Origin: Heyndrickxia ginsengihumi
GTDB lineage: Bacteria > Bacillota > Bacilli > Bacillales > Bacillaceae_C
Length of the DNA stretch: 64,000 bases
Assembly (NCBI RefSeq): GCF_011008565.1
Contig: NZ_JAAIWK010000018.1
Location: 20,277-84,276, forward strand
Reading direction: 5' to 3'
Shown: positions 8,274 to 17,620 of the stretch, one piece after another
How positions within the stretch are numbered: position 1 is the stretch's first letter
Layout of the letters: the number at the start of each line of letters is the position of its first letter
Made by a program: the position numbers and the translations under genes
Notes under the pieces: model-generated
The model's database searches: none
Told to the model about the DNA's origin: nothing
Seen by the model: the letters and a program-made list of their open reading frames with translations, nothing else

Positions 8274-8328
8274 TATAGTCTGAAAACTACACTTTATGTA
8301 GTATATTGTCGATTGATATAATTGTCAA
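8274..8328 (-). promoter_or_regulatory. Permease copy 1 promoter with CodY-like site
   Basis: The minus strand has -35 TTGACA (8323-8328), 17 bp, and -10 TATACT (8300-8305). Just downstream lies AGTTTTCAGACTATA (8274-8288), which matches 11 of 15 positions of the CodY consensus AATTTTCWGAAAATT. The whole arrangement is repeated upstream of the second permease (10071-10123), and the 15 bp of the CodY-like box are identical there. A repressor site overlapping the transcription start would fit nutrient control of amino acid uptake. Confidence 0.55.
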
Positions 8329-8492
8329 TTGTCATTTCAAACTTTCAACAATTCTTCAAATCCATTAACTCATTTACAAGCCTCTTCAGAAAGCGCGTAA
8401 TGAGTGGTGTCACCATAGGAATGCATCGAAACTATTTCAATTTAATTTCGCTAAAAACAGCTACTAAAACTTGTTCAGAGAATCTATCCAAT

Positions 8493-8540
8493 AAAAAAAG
8501 CACCCTGTAAATGTTAGCTTATTGCCTAACATTTACAGGG
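8493..8540 (-). terminator. Intrinsic terminator of permease copy 2
   Basis: A perfect 15-bp stem, CCCTGTAAATGTTAG (8503-8517) with CTAACATTTACAGGG (8526-8540). On the minus strand it is followed by TGCTTTTTTTATT. Confidence 0.9.
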
Positions 8541-8605
8541 CAATTCAACTTTATGTTTGTTTGTATCCTTTAGGTGATCATAGAAATTGATCACTCTCAA
8601 ATTCA

Positions 8606-10039
8606 TTATCTCTTATTTAGCTCAGAGTCATTAATCGTATGATTAGCCGTTTTTGAATGATTTAAATGACTGTGTTTCCTAGCGTATAAGAAATATACAA
8701 TAATACCGATTACAAGCCAAATAACAAATGCTTTCCATGTAATTGCCGGTAAATTGAGCATTAAGTAAACACAGCAGAGTGCACTTATAATCGGCAAAAT
8801 TGGCACAAGCGGAACTTTAAATGATCTTTTTAAGTTTGGATGGGTTTTTCTCATAATAATTACTGCAATTGAAATAAGTGTAAAGGCAGCAAGTGTACCA
8901 ATATTCACTAAATGAGCCAATGTTGTAAGGTCAACGAAGCCAGCAATTACAGCAGCAATAATTCCGGTAATCCAAGTATTTACAAAAGGAGTTTTAAATT
9001 TCGGATGTACTGTTGAAAAACTCTTAGGTAACAGACCGTCACGACTCATAGAAAATGTAATACGAACTTGTCCATATGCCATTACAAGTAAAACTGTTGT
9101 TATTCCAGCAAGTGCTCCAAATGAAATTAATCCAGCCATTTTATCATGATTAATAAATTTAAGTGCAAACGATACAGGATCGCTAACATTTAATTTTGTA
9201 TATGGCACAATGCCAGTTAAAATTCCCGAAACGACAATGTATAAAATTGTACAGATTCCCAATGATGCAATGATCCCAATCGGTACATTTTTTTGTGGCT
9301 TTTTTACCTCTTCTGAAGCAGTCGCTACCGCATCAAATCCTAAATAGGCAAAAAATACTGTAGCTGCTCCTGTCACTACTCCATGAAAGCCAAAAGGCAT
9401 AAAAGGATGCCAATTATCAGGTTTTACATAACCGATACCCGTCACAATAAATCCTAAAATAACAATTAATTTAATAATAACCATTATATTATTAAATCGC
9501 GCACTACCTTGAACACCTCTTGATAGTAGCATTGTTATAAATAAAATAATTAATACAGCAGGTAAATCAATAATACCACCATGTCCACTTCCTGGTGAAG
9601 ATGATAGAATTTTCGGTATATTTACACCAAATCCACTTAATAAAGATTGAAAATATGCTGACCACCCTGTTGCAACAGACGAAACTGCCAATAAGTATTC
9701 AAGCATTAAATCCCATCCGATTAAAAAGGCAAAAAACTCTCCAATTGTTGCATATGTATACGTATATACACTTCCCGCAATAGGTACACTTGATGAAAAC
9801 TCCGCATAGCATAATGCTGCTAAAGCACAGGCAATCCCTGATAATATAAATGAAATCACAAGAGCTGGACCAGCAGATTGTGCAGCAACAATGCCAGTTA
9901 ATACAAAGATCCCAGTACCGATAATTGCCCCAATACCTAAAAAGGTCAAATCCAGTGCCCCTAGCGATCTTTTCAAAGCATGTGCTTTACTCTGATCTAG
10001 CATTGTTTCGATTGATTTTTTTCTAAATAAATTCCCCAT
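8606..10039 (-). CDS. APC-family amino acid permease (YfnA-like), copy 2
   Basis: A 477-residue paralogue of the upstream permease and nearly collinear with it: MGNLFRKKSIETMLDQSK, GIGAIIGTGIFVLTG, YAEFSSSVPIAGSVYTYTYATIGEF, FFAYLGFDAVATASEEVKKPQ. About 12 membrane helices are expected. It is 17 residues longer at the C-terminus, with a polar tail HSKTANHTINDSELNKR. AAGGTGAG precedes the ATG. High similarity in the coding region and in the promoter shows a tandem duplication including control sequences. The differences are mostly conservative, so the two may differ in substrate or expression rather than mechanism. Confidence 0.92.
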   Translation of the reverse strand: MGNLFRKKSIETMLDQSKAHALKRSLGALDLTFLGIGAIIGTGIFVLTGIVAAQSAGPALVISFILSGIACALAALCYAEFSSSVPIAGSVYTYTYATIGEFFAFLIGWDLMLEYLLAVSSVATGWSAYFQSLLSGFGVNIPKILSSSPGSGHGGIIDLPAVLIILFITMLLSRGVQGSARFNNIMVIIKLIVILGFIVTGIGYVKPDNWHPFMPFGFHGVVTGAATVFFAYLGFDAVATASEEVKKPQKNVPIGIIASLGICTILYIVVSGILTGIVPYTKLNVSDPVSFALKFINHDKMAGLISFGALAGITTVLLVMAYGQVRITFSMSRDGLLPKSFSTVHPKFKTPFVNTWITGIIAAVIAGFVDLTTLAHLVNIGTLAAFTLISIAVIIMRKTHPNLKRSFKVPLVPILPIISALCCVYLMLNLPAITWKAFVIWLVIGIIVYFLYARKHSHLNHSKTANHTINDSELNKR

Positions 10040-10070
10040 ACATTCTCACCTTAGATGTTTTATTTTTTAA

Positions 10071-10123
10071 TATAGTCTGAAAACTACAATTACTAGTATA
10101 TTGTCGAATTTTGTAATTGTCAA
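10071..10123 (-). promoter_or_regulatory. Permease copy 2 promoter with CodY-like site
   Basis: -35 TTGACA (10118-10123), 17 bp, -10 TATACT (10095-10100), then the same AGTTTTCAGACTATA box (10071-10085) as at the first permease. The spacer differs in several positions while -35, -10 and the box are unchanged, which suggests the box is under selection. Confidence 0.55.
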
Positions 10124-10505
10124 TTATTTTTTATTTTTATCAGTATAATTTTTCAATATAAATTATTCATTCTATTTTGAATAATATTTCATTAACAATA
10201 ATAGTTTTATGTGTATATAGAGAATTTCTTTACGCTACTTAAAAATATTTGCGATTATAGTTTTAACTTTTTTCAATGATGTTATTCTTTATTATCCTGA
10301 TATTATATTAATATCATTCCTTCATGCACTAGTGTCTATAACAATGATCATCATCGATGTAGCAGAGATCTCCAATATAGTTTATAAAACGACTTTATTA
10401 AACGATTGGATGAAGAAAATCGAATATTGGCATATTAATATACAACAGTGTTTCGTTGTCATATAGATGAATATTACACCCAACAAACTATAGTTTTATT
10501 AAATA
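10124..10505. other. Intergenic region with nothing recognisable
   Basis: About 380 bp, AT-rich, with stops in all frames. I see no coding frame with a ribosome site, no RNA fold, and no repeat shared with the rest of the window. Confidence 0.6.
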
Positions 10506-10547
10506 GAAAAAAGAGTTCAGAAAGATCTCATTCTGAACCCTTTTTTT
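10506..10547 (-). terminator. Intrinsic terminator downstream of sbcC
   Basis: On the minus strand the stem GGGTTCAGAATGAGATCTTTCTGAACTC (one mismatch region) is followed by TTTTTTCTATTT. Its TTCAGAATGA arm is shared with the terminators at 1708 and 57241. Confidence 0.8.
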
Positions 10548-10616
10548 AAAAATTCTATGTTACTCGAATTTTTTATCTGCTATGTTATTTATATTGTTTC
10601 ACTCATCACTGCAATT

Positions 10617-10692
10617 GAACTTTGAAATTGATTTTCACTTCAATGCTTGCTTTCTGCAGGAGTCTCCTCCCTTGTACCCGAATCAAACTAGT
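10617..10692 (+). repeat. GC-rich intergenic repeat, degraded copy
   Basis: ATTTTCACTTCAATGCTTGC then TTTCTGCAGGAGTCTCC resemble the TTTCCGC...GCAGGAGTCTC segments of the repeats at 20002 and 57068. It lies between sbcC and its terminator. Confidence 0.5.
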
Positions 10693-10735
10693 ATAATAAT
10701 AGGTATTTTATTGAGCTACACCTTTGGACTACGCT

Positions 10736-13700
10736 CTATTGGAGAAATTGAAATGCTGTATGACTGCCAGTCTGCGTTGAAATAACTTCAAGACGCGCAT
10801 TTATACGCTCTTTTAACTCTGGAACGTGTGAAATAATACCTACTAATCGTCCGCTCGATTGAATTTCTATTAAACTCTCTATTGCCTGATCTAAAGATTC
10901 TGGATCAAGTGTTCCAAACCCTTCATCAATAAACATCGTTTCGAGGGAAACTCCGCCTGCATATTGCTGAACAACATCGGCTAAACCTAAAGCTAATGAA
11001 AGTGCTGCTTTAAAGCTTTCTCCTCCTGATAATGTTTTAACATGTCTTTCCTGACCCGTATATTCGTCAAAAATCAGTAATTCTAAACCGCTTTGTACAT
11101 TTCCCTTAGATCGCTCTTTCTTCCTTCGTAATTTGTACCGTCCGCTTGTCATTTTATACAAACGGTAATTTGCAACTTGTAATATATCATCAAGAAAAGC
11201 TGCAAGCACGAAACGTTCAAACGTAATTCGATACGTATTTTGACCTTTTGCGATATCCGCTAAATGACCAATGAATTTATATTGCTGCTCAGATTTCTTC
11301 ATTTGTTCATTAATTGTTTCTACTTTTTGTTTAATATCTGAATGCTTCTGAATTTGTATTTTTATGCTTGTTTGTTCGTTTAACAGGTCAGTAAGTGACT
11401 GTTCTAATTCCATAAATTGTTTTTTAAGCATTTGCACGTCTGGCATTTCCACATCTTTTAATTTATTTACCATATATTGCAATCGATCACAAACAGAGCG
11501 ATATTCTTCTCTATATACTTGAACACTCTTCTCTAATAGTGAAATTGTTTGTTGATCACGCTTAGAATCATGATAATGCTGGAAACTGTTAAACCCCTGT
11601 TCTTCTAGCAAGTGAATAAATTGTTGTCGTTCAACTTTTAATTGCTCTTCAATCTTCTTAACAAGGTCTTGTAACTGTCCATAGGCAGCTATGCATGCTG
11701 AAACATGTTCTTTTTGTCGCTGTACTTGAGTTCTAGCAAACTCAAATTGTTGTTCTAATTCTTGTTTTTTTACGTTTAAATCATGAATTTGTTTCTCAAA
11801 TTGTGCTTTCGTTCGAATTGCTTCAGGCAGCGACTGGAGAGCATACTCATATGCTGATTTTTTATCAAAATATTGATGCTCCATCGTTCGTTCTTGCTGG
11901 ATCGATTTCTCAAGTGCTTCAGATAAACAATTCTGCTTATCTTCTAAATTCTTTAGTTCACTGTTTATCTTTTCTAGTGCTTCAACTTTTTGCTGTTGTG
12001 ATTGCAAGCGGGAGACAATCGTTATTTTTTCCTTCTGCAACTGTTTCTGGAATAAATCAATATCCTTTAACTCAACTTCTGGATTTTTCTTTTTAATCGT
12101 CATCATGAGGTCGTCGACGCGTTCAGTCATGATCTTTATCTCTGCTTGCAGTTGCGAACAGCTCGCCTCTATTTCAGCCCGACGATTTTCAAGCATCGTT
12201 AGTTTCTCTTTCGCAGATTTTAAATCAAGCTCTGACGGAATTTCACCATGTTTTTCTGCTGCCCTTGGATGATGTGTTGAGCCACAAACAGGGCAAGGAA
12301 CCCCTTCAGTCAATTGCTCTGCCAATATACTTGCTTGTGCCAATCGCCATTTATCCTGAAGATAGTCATAAGTCGAATTTGCATCCTTTAGCTGTAACTT
12401 AATATCATGTAACTGTCTGTCTTTTTCTAAAAATAATTGATTGGCATTGTTAATTCGTTTCCATTCATTGATCACTTTTTCTATTCTTTGAACAGTATCT
12501 GTCACGATTTCTAATTCACGTTCGGTTTCAACGATTTGTATTTTCGTATTATTTGCCTCAAGTTGTTGTTCCCTTAAACTCGTAAGCTTTTTCGTTGCGT
12601 CGCGGAGATTCTGCTCTAATGTTGCCGTTTGTTTTTTATATTGATTGTATTGATGTTTATAGTGTTCTACATCCATTTCACGCTTGGCAAGTGTTTCAAC
12701 TTGTTCACGCATATTATTCAATGTTGTAAGCTGCTCTTGAATTGATAATCGTAAAGGCTCTTTATCCACTTGCTGTTTATATTGATGCTCTGCTTCTTGC
12801 AAAGTTTGTTCTGCTTTTAACAATCGCATTTCCGCCGCTTTTAACTCGTTCGCACGATCGTCCTTTTCTTTTTTTAGACGATGGCATATTTTCTCCTGAT
12901 GTTCAAGCTTTTGGGCCTTATATGCAAATTCAATTTCGACTTGTTTCAATTGAATTTCTTGTTTTTTTACTTCTAATGCTTCCTTTTCATGCATTAATTG
13001 ATTTTTCTCTTCCAATTGTTTAATTAACGCTTCTGCATCGTCATACTTCTTTTTTGCGTGATCACGGTCATATTTTTTTTGATTGTATTGTAACTGTAAT
13101 TGTTCTAATAATTGTATATGCCGCTTAATTTCTTGGTCTAATAGCGGTAATATCAACACATCATTCGGATGCTCTTCTTGTAATAAGATCTTCAGCTCTT
13201 CATTTTCTCTAAATGAAATTTCTCTTAACACTTTACTCCGTTCTTCTAATTTGCTTTCAACCGTTTTCTTTAAAAGCGTCGCTTCATCTTTTAACTTTTC
13301 TTCAATTCTTTTGTATAGTTCGGTATGGAAAAGGCGCTGAAGAATGACTTCTTTTTCTTTACTATCTGAAACGAGTAATTTACGGAATTCTCCCTGTGGG
13401 ATCATTAAAATTTGTCTAAACTGATTCACATCTAATTGAAGCAGCTCTTTTATTTTTTCATCTGTTTCACGAACATTTGCAGCAATAATTTGTTTATCAC
13501 CATGCTCATTTAGTTGATATAATTCCGCTCTTGCCCCTATTGTTTTGTATCCTTCCCCCCGGGTTTTCTTCTTTTCTTGCTGCGGTGCCCGCCAAATATA
13601 ATATTGCTGATTACGCAATGAAAAGGTTAAAGATACTTCTGTTTCTGTTTCATCATTTGCAAACTGACTTCTTAGCTCATTTCCTATTCGATCCTCACCA

Positions 13701-13870
13701 CTTGCACGCCCATATATTGCAAAACATATACCATCAAAAATGGTTGTTTTCCCAGCTCCAGTTTTTCCAGAAATCACAAACATCGTTTGATTTCCCAATT
13801 TTGTGAAGTCTATCACTTCTTTTTGTGCGTATGGACCAAACGCTTGCATAGTTAATACTAAAGGTCTCAT
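10736..13870 (-). CDS. sbcC: SbcC, Rad50-like ATPase subunit of the SbcCD exonuclease
   Basis: A 1044-residue SMC-like ATPase that, with SbcD, cleaves DNA hairpins and blocked double-strand ends. Walker A is GKTGAGKTT (35-43). Long coiled coils flank a central zinc hook CPVCGSTHHP near residue 500. The signature LSGGESF and a Walker B/D-loop region (TMFIDEGFGTLD) are near the C-terminus. The length is a little under the roughly 1130 residues I recall for B. subtilis, with variation expected in the coiled coil. Its start overlaps the sbcD stop by 4 bp (ATGA), so the two are translationally coupled. Confidence 0.96.
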   Translation of the reverse strand: MRPLVLTMQAFGPYAQKEVIDFTKLGNQTMFVISGKTGAGKTTIFDGICFAIYGRASGEDRIGNELRSQFANDETETEVSLTFSLRNQQYYIWRAPQQEKKKTRGEGYKTIGARAELYQLNEHGDKQIIAANVRETDEKIKELLQLDVNQFRQILMIPQGEFRKLLVSDSKEKEVILQRLFHTELYKRIEEKLKDEATLLKKTVESKLEERSKVLREISFRENEELKILLQEEHPNDVLILPLLDQEIKRHIQLLEQLQLQYNQKKYDRDHAKKKYDDAEALIKQLEEKNQLMHEKEALEVKKQEIQLKQVEIEFAYKAQKLEHQEKICHRLKKEKDDRANELKAAEMRLLKAEQTLQEAEHQYKQQVDKEPLRLSIQEQLTTLNNMREQVETLAKREMDVEHYKHQYNQYKKQTATLEQNLRDATKKLTSLREQQLEANNTKIQIVETERELEIVTDTVQRIEKVINEWKRINNANQLFLEKDRQLHDIKLQLKDANSTYDYLQDKWRLAQASILAEQLTEGVPCPVCGSTHHPRAAEKHGEIPSELDLKSAKEKLTMLENRRAEIEASCSQLQAEIKIMTERVDDLMMTIKKKNPEVELKDIDLFQKQLQKEKITIVSRLQSQQQKVEALEKINSELKNLEDKQNCLSEALEKSIQQERTMEHQYFDKKSAYEYALQSLPEAIRTKAQFEKQIHDLNVKKQELEQQFEFARTQVQRQKEHVSACIAAYGQLQDLVKKIEEQLKVERQQFIHLLEEQGFNSFQHYHDSKRDQQTISLLEKSVQVYREEYRSVCDRLQYMVNKLKDVEMPDVQMLKKQFMELEQSLTDLLNEQTSIKIQIQKHSDIKQKVETINEQMKKSEQQYKFIGHLADIAKGQNTYRITFERFVLAAFLDDILQVANYRLYKMTSGRYKLRRKKERSKGNVQSGLELLIFDEYTGQERHVKTLSGGESFKAALSLALGLADVVQQYAGGVSLETMFIDEGFGTLDPESLDQAIESLIEIQSSGRLVGIISHVPELKERINARLEVISTQTGSHTAFQFLQ

Positions 13871-15012
13871 TTTATTAAACTCTCCCTTTTCACTTCATCA
13901 ATCATTGAAGCCAACCATTTTTCCTTCTCTTCTGTAAACTGGGCAGTTGTCACTTCGCGATAAAATTCTTTAAATAGCAAAAGTTCATTCTTTTCCTGGC
14001 TTTTCATCGATTGAAACAAACGCTTTTCCTTCAAATCTTTTTGTTCGATCTTTCTTTCCAAATGTAGGACATTCGGGTATATTTGCCGAAGCTTCCCCAT
14101 TGGGTCAATAATGGCATCCTCATCAAGTAAGGTAATTTTTAAGTAATCCTCGACATTCTGTTTTGTATAAAAGGAAGCATCTAAGAGCTCATCCATATAT
14201 CCTTCAAGCTCGCGCATATCCCGTTTTGGCACTAATGATTTTGTTTCAATTTGAACATTGCCTTTGTCATCCATCTCTACGATTAATACTTGTTTTTTTT
14301 GCTTTGCTTCTGAAAAAGAATATTTTAATAGTGAACCAGAATAACGGATTCTATCATGATGAATCGCATCTGGACTATGCAAATGACCTAAAGCTGTATA
14401 ACTAAATGGCTCAAAATATTCTTGAGAAACACAGCCAGAGCCGCCAACTGACAACATTCTTTCAGATTCAGTTGTTTTCCCTCCTAACACAAAAGCATGT
14501 CCAATAAACACATTAGGCTCACTAGTATTTAAGCCTTCTTCAATGCGCCCAATTACTGATTTCATCGCCTCATCATGGCTATGAATGGATGGATCATCAA
14601 GAAGCTCTCTTACAATACCAGGCTCTGCGTAAGGAATTAAATAAAAGTTAGCACCATTTAAACGGATGGGTTGAAAATCATTTGTTAATTTTCCTTGCAT
14701 ATAAAACTGACTATTTTTATACCAAGACGAACCAAAGGATAGACGCTCTGCACTATCATGGTTCCCTGAAATCGCTAAAATTGGTGTTTGTAATTCAACG
14801 TTAATGCTATATAAAACTTCATCTAATAGTTCAACCGCATCTGTAGGCGGTACAGAACGATCATATAAATCTCCGGCAATAATGACGGCGTCAGGTTTTT
14901 CTTCTTCAACTAATTGAACAAATTGATTAAGAATAACTCTTTGTTCTTCTGTCATATAAATACCGTGCACGAGTTTTCCTAAATGCCAGTCCGCTGTGTG
15001 AATAAACTTCAA
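13867..15012 (-). CDS. sbcD: SbcD, Mre11-like nuclease subunit of the SbcCD exonuclease
   Basis: A 381-residue metallophosphoesterase, the nuclease partner of SbcC. The phosphoesterase motifs appear in order: HTADWHLGK (5-13), GDLYDR, GNHDS, and GHLHSP. The capping and SbcC-binding region follows. It is the first gene of the sbcDC operon and is divergent from plsC, sharing a 150-bp intergenic region. The start ATG has CGGAGGTATCG upstream. I see no LexA-type box in front. Confidence 0.96.
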   Translation of the reverse strand: MKFIHTADWHLGKLVHGIYMTEEQRVILNQFVQLVEEEKPDAVIIAGDLYDRSVPPTDAVELLDEVLYSINVELQTPILAISGNHDSAERLSFGSSWYKNSQFYMQGKLTNDFQPIRLNGANFYLIPYAEPGIVRELLDDPSIHSHDEAMKSVIGRIEEGLNTSEPNVFIGHAFVLGGKTTESERMLSVGGSGCVSQEYFEPFSYTALGHLHSPDAIHHDRIRYSGSLLKYSFSEAKQKKQVLIVEMDDKGNVQIETKSLVPKRDMRELEGYMDELLDASFYTKQNVEDYLKITLLDEDAIIDPMGKLRQIYPNVLHLERKIEQKDLKEKRLFQSMKSQEKNELLLFKEFYREVTTAQFTEEKEKWLASMIDEVKRESLIK

Positions 15013-15167
15013 AACGATACCTCCGAGAAAAAATAATTTACTTATATTATAGCAAATGCTGTGAATAATTTAATTTCATCCGTCTTATACATTTTTATAA
15101 GATTTTTTCCAAATGGGTAGAATCTTTATATGTTTATAGTATAAAATGCTTGTGGGGGGTGATTACA

Positions 15168-15755
15168 ATTTATCGTTTCGGATATCATGTCGTTCATATA
15201 TTCTTATTATTAGTGGGAGGCAAGCTAAAAGTAGAAAACAAACATAAAATTCCCGCTGCCCCTTTCGTTGTTGTCTGTACCCATCGCACATGGTTAGATA
15301 TCATTTTTTTAGCGTTAGCGATTTGGCCTCATCAAGTGTATTATATGGCGAAGCAAGAATTATTCACAACAAAATTTCTAGGCTGGTTAATCACAAAACT
15401 GCATGCGTTCCCAGTAAATCGTGAGAATCCAGGACCTAGTTCATTAAAGACACCACTGAAATTATTGAAGGCAGGAAAAATCGTTGGCATTTTCCCATCT
15501 GGAACAAGATTTGGCGAGCACACATCATTAAAGAGAGGTGCTGTAACGATTGCATTAAAAGCAAATGTTCCAATCGTACCTGCTATTTATGAAGGTCCAA
15601 AATCTTTCAAAGAACTATTGAAACGAAAACGAAAGCTCATTCGTTTCGGTGATCCGATTATTTTGGAAGATGGACAACGAGCAACGAAAGAAATGATAGA
15701 AGAAAAAATGATACAATTGCAGCAAACATTTGATCATTTAAAACAAATGAAGTAA
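15168..15755 (+). CDS. plsC: 1-acyl-sn-glycerol-3-phosphate acyltransferase (PlsC), apparent ATT start
   Basis: A 196-residue membrane acyltransferase that makes phosphatidic acid from lysophosphatidic acid. The catalytic HX4D motif is HRTWLD, followed by the glycerophosphate-binding FPSGTRFG. KLHAFPVNRENPGPSSLKTPLKLLK is typical of Bacillus PlsC. The start is unusual. The Shine-Dalgarno GGGGGGTGAT (15154-15163) ends 4 nt before an ATT at 15168, and starting there gives MYRFGYHV, matching the MYKF-type N-terminus I recall for Bacillus PlsC. The in-frame TTG (15150) and GTG (15159) lie before or inside the ribosome site. If ATT is not used, TTG at 15150 is the fallback (201 residues). Confidence 0.92.
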   Translation: MYRFGYHVVHIFLLLVGGKLKVENKHKIPAAPFVVVCTHRTWLDIIFLALAIWPHQVYYMAKQELFTTKFLGWLITKLHAFPVNRENPGPSSLKTPLKLLKAGKIVGIFPSGTRFGEHTSLKRGAVTIALKANVPIVPAIYEGPKSFKELLKRKRKLIRFGDPIILEDGQRATKEMIEEKMIQLQQTFDHLKQMK

Positions 15756-15771
15756 TCGATATTTTTACATA

Positions 15772-15815
15772 GTGAGGCGGTATATTCAAAAAATGGAATA
15801 TACCGCCTCACTTTT
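15772..15815 (+). terminator. Intrinsic terminator of plsC
   Basis: A perfect 16-bp stem, GTGAGGCGGTATATTC (15772-15787) with GAATATACCGCCTCAC (15796-15811), then TTTT. Confidence 0.9.
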
Positions 15816-15870
15816 ATGCTAGATTTACTAGATCAGCACCTAAACTTTTGAAAAGAGAATGAGTCAAAAG

Positions 15871-15905
15871 AAAAAGACACTCTATGAAAAGTGTCTTTTT
15901 TCTTT
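15871..15905 (-). terminator. Intrinsic terminator of ccdC
   Basis: AAAAAGACAC (15871-15880) pairs with GTGTCTTTTT (15891-15900) around a 10-nt loop. Runs of A/T on both sides make it usable in both directions. Confidence 0.8.
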
Positions 15906-15918
15906 TTTATATTGAAAT

Positions 15919-16401
15919 TTACATTTTTACTTCTGGATTTAATTTAGACAGTAACTTCTTGTACTCAATATACATAGCAACACGCCACGGAAGAATCATC
16001 GCAAATGCTAATATGAAAAACATTCCGCTTAACTGACCAACATGAATAGACGAACTTAAAATAAGTTTCATAACTAATCGAATGATTAACAGTCCAATTA
16101 AAATAAATGGAAACGCTTTTGAACGTTTTAAATAAATTTGATGATCACGTATTTCAAATTTAGATGTTTTTATGAGAAAAATTGAAAATACCAAACCAAT
16201 TAAAATTGATTCTAATATTTCTTCAGATGTCACACGAAAAAAAGGAAAAATAAACATCAATGCGCCAGTACTCATAAAAAACGGCGGCAAAATAAGTTTT
16301 TTTGCGGAAACGACAGGTCTCTTTTGGCCTTTTAATCGAATGAAAATAACTAAAGATCCCATTAATATTGCAATAATAAATGAAATAATGATTTCTTCCA
16401 T
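15919..16401 (-). CDS. ccdC: CcdC family protein (YneJ), cytochrome c biogenesis-linked membrane protein
   Basis: A 160-residue membrane protein with about four to five hydrophobic segments. The stretch KKLILPPFFMSTGALMFIFP is highly characteristic of the CcdC/YneJ family. Family members lie next to ccdA in Bacillus, but the CcdC function is unclear and it is not essential for cytochrome c maturation in B. subtilis as I recall. It follows yneI by 115 bp and is followed by its own terminator. AAGAAGGTAAATTAA precedes the ATG. Confidence 0.88.
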   Translation of the reverse strand: MEEIIISFIIAILMGSLVIFIRLKGQKRPVVSAKKLILPPFFMSTGALMFIFPFFRVTSEEILESILIGLVFSIFLIKTSKFEIRDHQIYLKRSKAFPFILIGLLIIRLVMKLILSSSIHVGQLSGMFFILAFAMILPWRVAMYIEYKKLLSKLNPEVKM

Positions 16402-16516
16402 TTAATTTACCTTCTTTTTTAGATGATCATGTAATGCAAGTTCCTACTAATATAAAAACATAGTTGCATTCACTTGTCTAGTTTCTTGTGAGATTTATTT
16501 ATCTTCGCCTTTCTAA

Positions 16517-16876
16517 CTATTGCATTATGCGATTAATTGCATCAAGGACACTTGCTTCGTCAAATGGTTTCACAATAAAATCCTTTGCTCCTGCCTCAAT
16601 CGCTTCAACAACTAGCTTTTGCTGACCTAAAGCAGAACAAATAATAATTTTTGCATCAGGAAACTCATCAAGAATTCGCGTTACAGCCTCCATTCCTGTC
16701 ATTTCCGGCATGGTAATATCCATAGTCACTACATCAGGTTTCAATTCACGATAAAGCTCAATCGCCCTATATCCATTTTCTGCCTCACCCACTACTGAAT
16801 GGTTTCCACTTTCCAACATTTTCGTTAATGTTAATCGCATAAATTTAGCGTCGTCAACTATTAATACTCTTGCCAA
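16517..16876 (-). CDS. yneI: Single-domain CheY-like response regulator YneI
   Basis: A 119-residue stand-alone receiver domain without an output domain. The acidic pair is in VLIVDDAKFMR (D9, D10), the phospho-acceptor Asp is in DVVTMDITMPEM (about D54), the Thr/Ser switch region is in IIICSALGQ, and the conserved Lys is in DFIVKPF. It starts at TTG with GGGGAGGT 7 nt upstream. Its position between ccdA and ccdC is conserved in Bacillus. The cognate kinase is unknown, and no kinase gene is nearby. Confidence 0.92.
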   Translation of the reverse strand: MARVLIVDDAKFMRLTLTKMLESGNHSVVGEAENGYRAIELYRELKPDVVTMDITMPEMTGMEAVTRILDEFPDAKIIICSALGQQKLVVEAIEAGAKDFIVKPFDEASVLDAINRIMQ

Positions 16877-16912
16877 AGAAAAGACCTCCCCTAACTTAAT
16901 GAAACAAATATG

Positions 16913-17620
16913 TTAAAAACCTTGAAATCCATCAAACAGCATACTTAAATAACTAGTAACAATTGTCATCCAATTAAAAAAGAGAAAAAACCCCATTACA
17001 ACCATTAAATATCCACCAATTTTAACAACAAGATTACTATAAAGGCGTATCCATTTCAGCTTTCCGATAAAAAAGGAAAGCGCTAAAAAAGGAATCGAAA
17101 ACCCTAATATATAGGTAAACATATATAGGGAGGCAGAACTAGGATTGGTCATTCCTAAATAAATTAAAGAAGCCAATATAGGGCCTGTACATGGTGTCCA
17201 TCCGGCTGCATATGCAATTCCGATCAGCATTGAGCCGATATATCCAACTGGCCGATTCTTAGGATGAATGCGATAATCTCTCATTAAAATGGAAGGTTTA
17301 AAAACCCCTGCAATCATTAACCCGAACACTATTAATAAAACGGCGCCGCATTGCCTAATAACATCCTGGTAATCTTTAAACCATTGACCAATGAAGGAAG
17401 TACCAAAGCCTAGTGCAATAAAGATAATTGAAAACCCAACTAAAAAGAAAAAAGCGTGAAGCATGCTTCTTTTATGTAGCCTTCCATTTTCCGTATTCAA
17501 TTCATTTACACTTACGCCTGTTATATATGAAATAAACGCAGGATATAATGACAAGCAACATGGTGAAATAAAACTCATGACTCCTGCTCCAAAAGAAATT
17601 GCTATATTTATATCAGCCAT
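16913..17620 (-). CDS. ccdA: Cytochrome c biogenesis protein CcdA
   Basis: A 235-residue membrane thiol-disulfide carrier with six helices that passes electrons from cytosolic thioredoxin to extracytoplasmic thioredoxin-like proteins (apocytochrome c reduction, spore cortex formation). The DsbD-like features are visible: [16 protein letters not shown] with the first redox Cys, and [17 protein letters not shown] with the second. I start it at ATG 17620 ([10 protein letters not shown]) because AGGAG lies 7 nt upstream; an upstream GTG would add nine residues that cover the ribosome site. The 235-residue length equals that of the B. subtilis protein as I recall. It is upstream of yneI by 36 bp. 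Confidence 0.95.
   Translation of the reverse strand: MADINIAISFGAGVMSFISPCCLSLYPAFISYITGVSVNELNTENGRLHKRSMLHAFFFLVGFSIIFIALGFGTSFIGQWFKDYQDVIRQCGAVLLIVFGLMIAGVFKPSILMRDYRIHPKNRPVGYIGSMLIGIAYAAGWTPCTGPILASLIYLGMTNPSSASLYMFTYILGFSIPFLALSFFIGKLKWIRLYSNLVVKIGGYLMVVMGFFLFFNWMTIVTSYLSMLFDGFQGF

Noticed and set aside
10582..10785. 67-codon plus-strand frame at the end of sbcC
   Set aside because: It runs through a degraded repeat into the sbcC 3' end, with no ribosome site.
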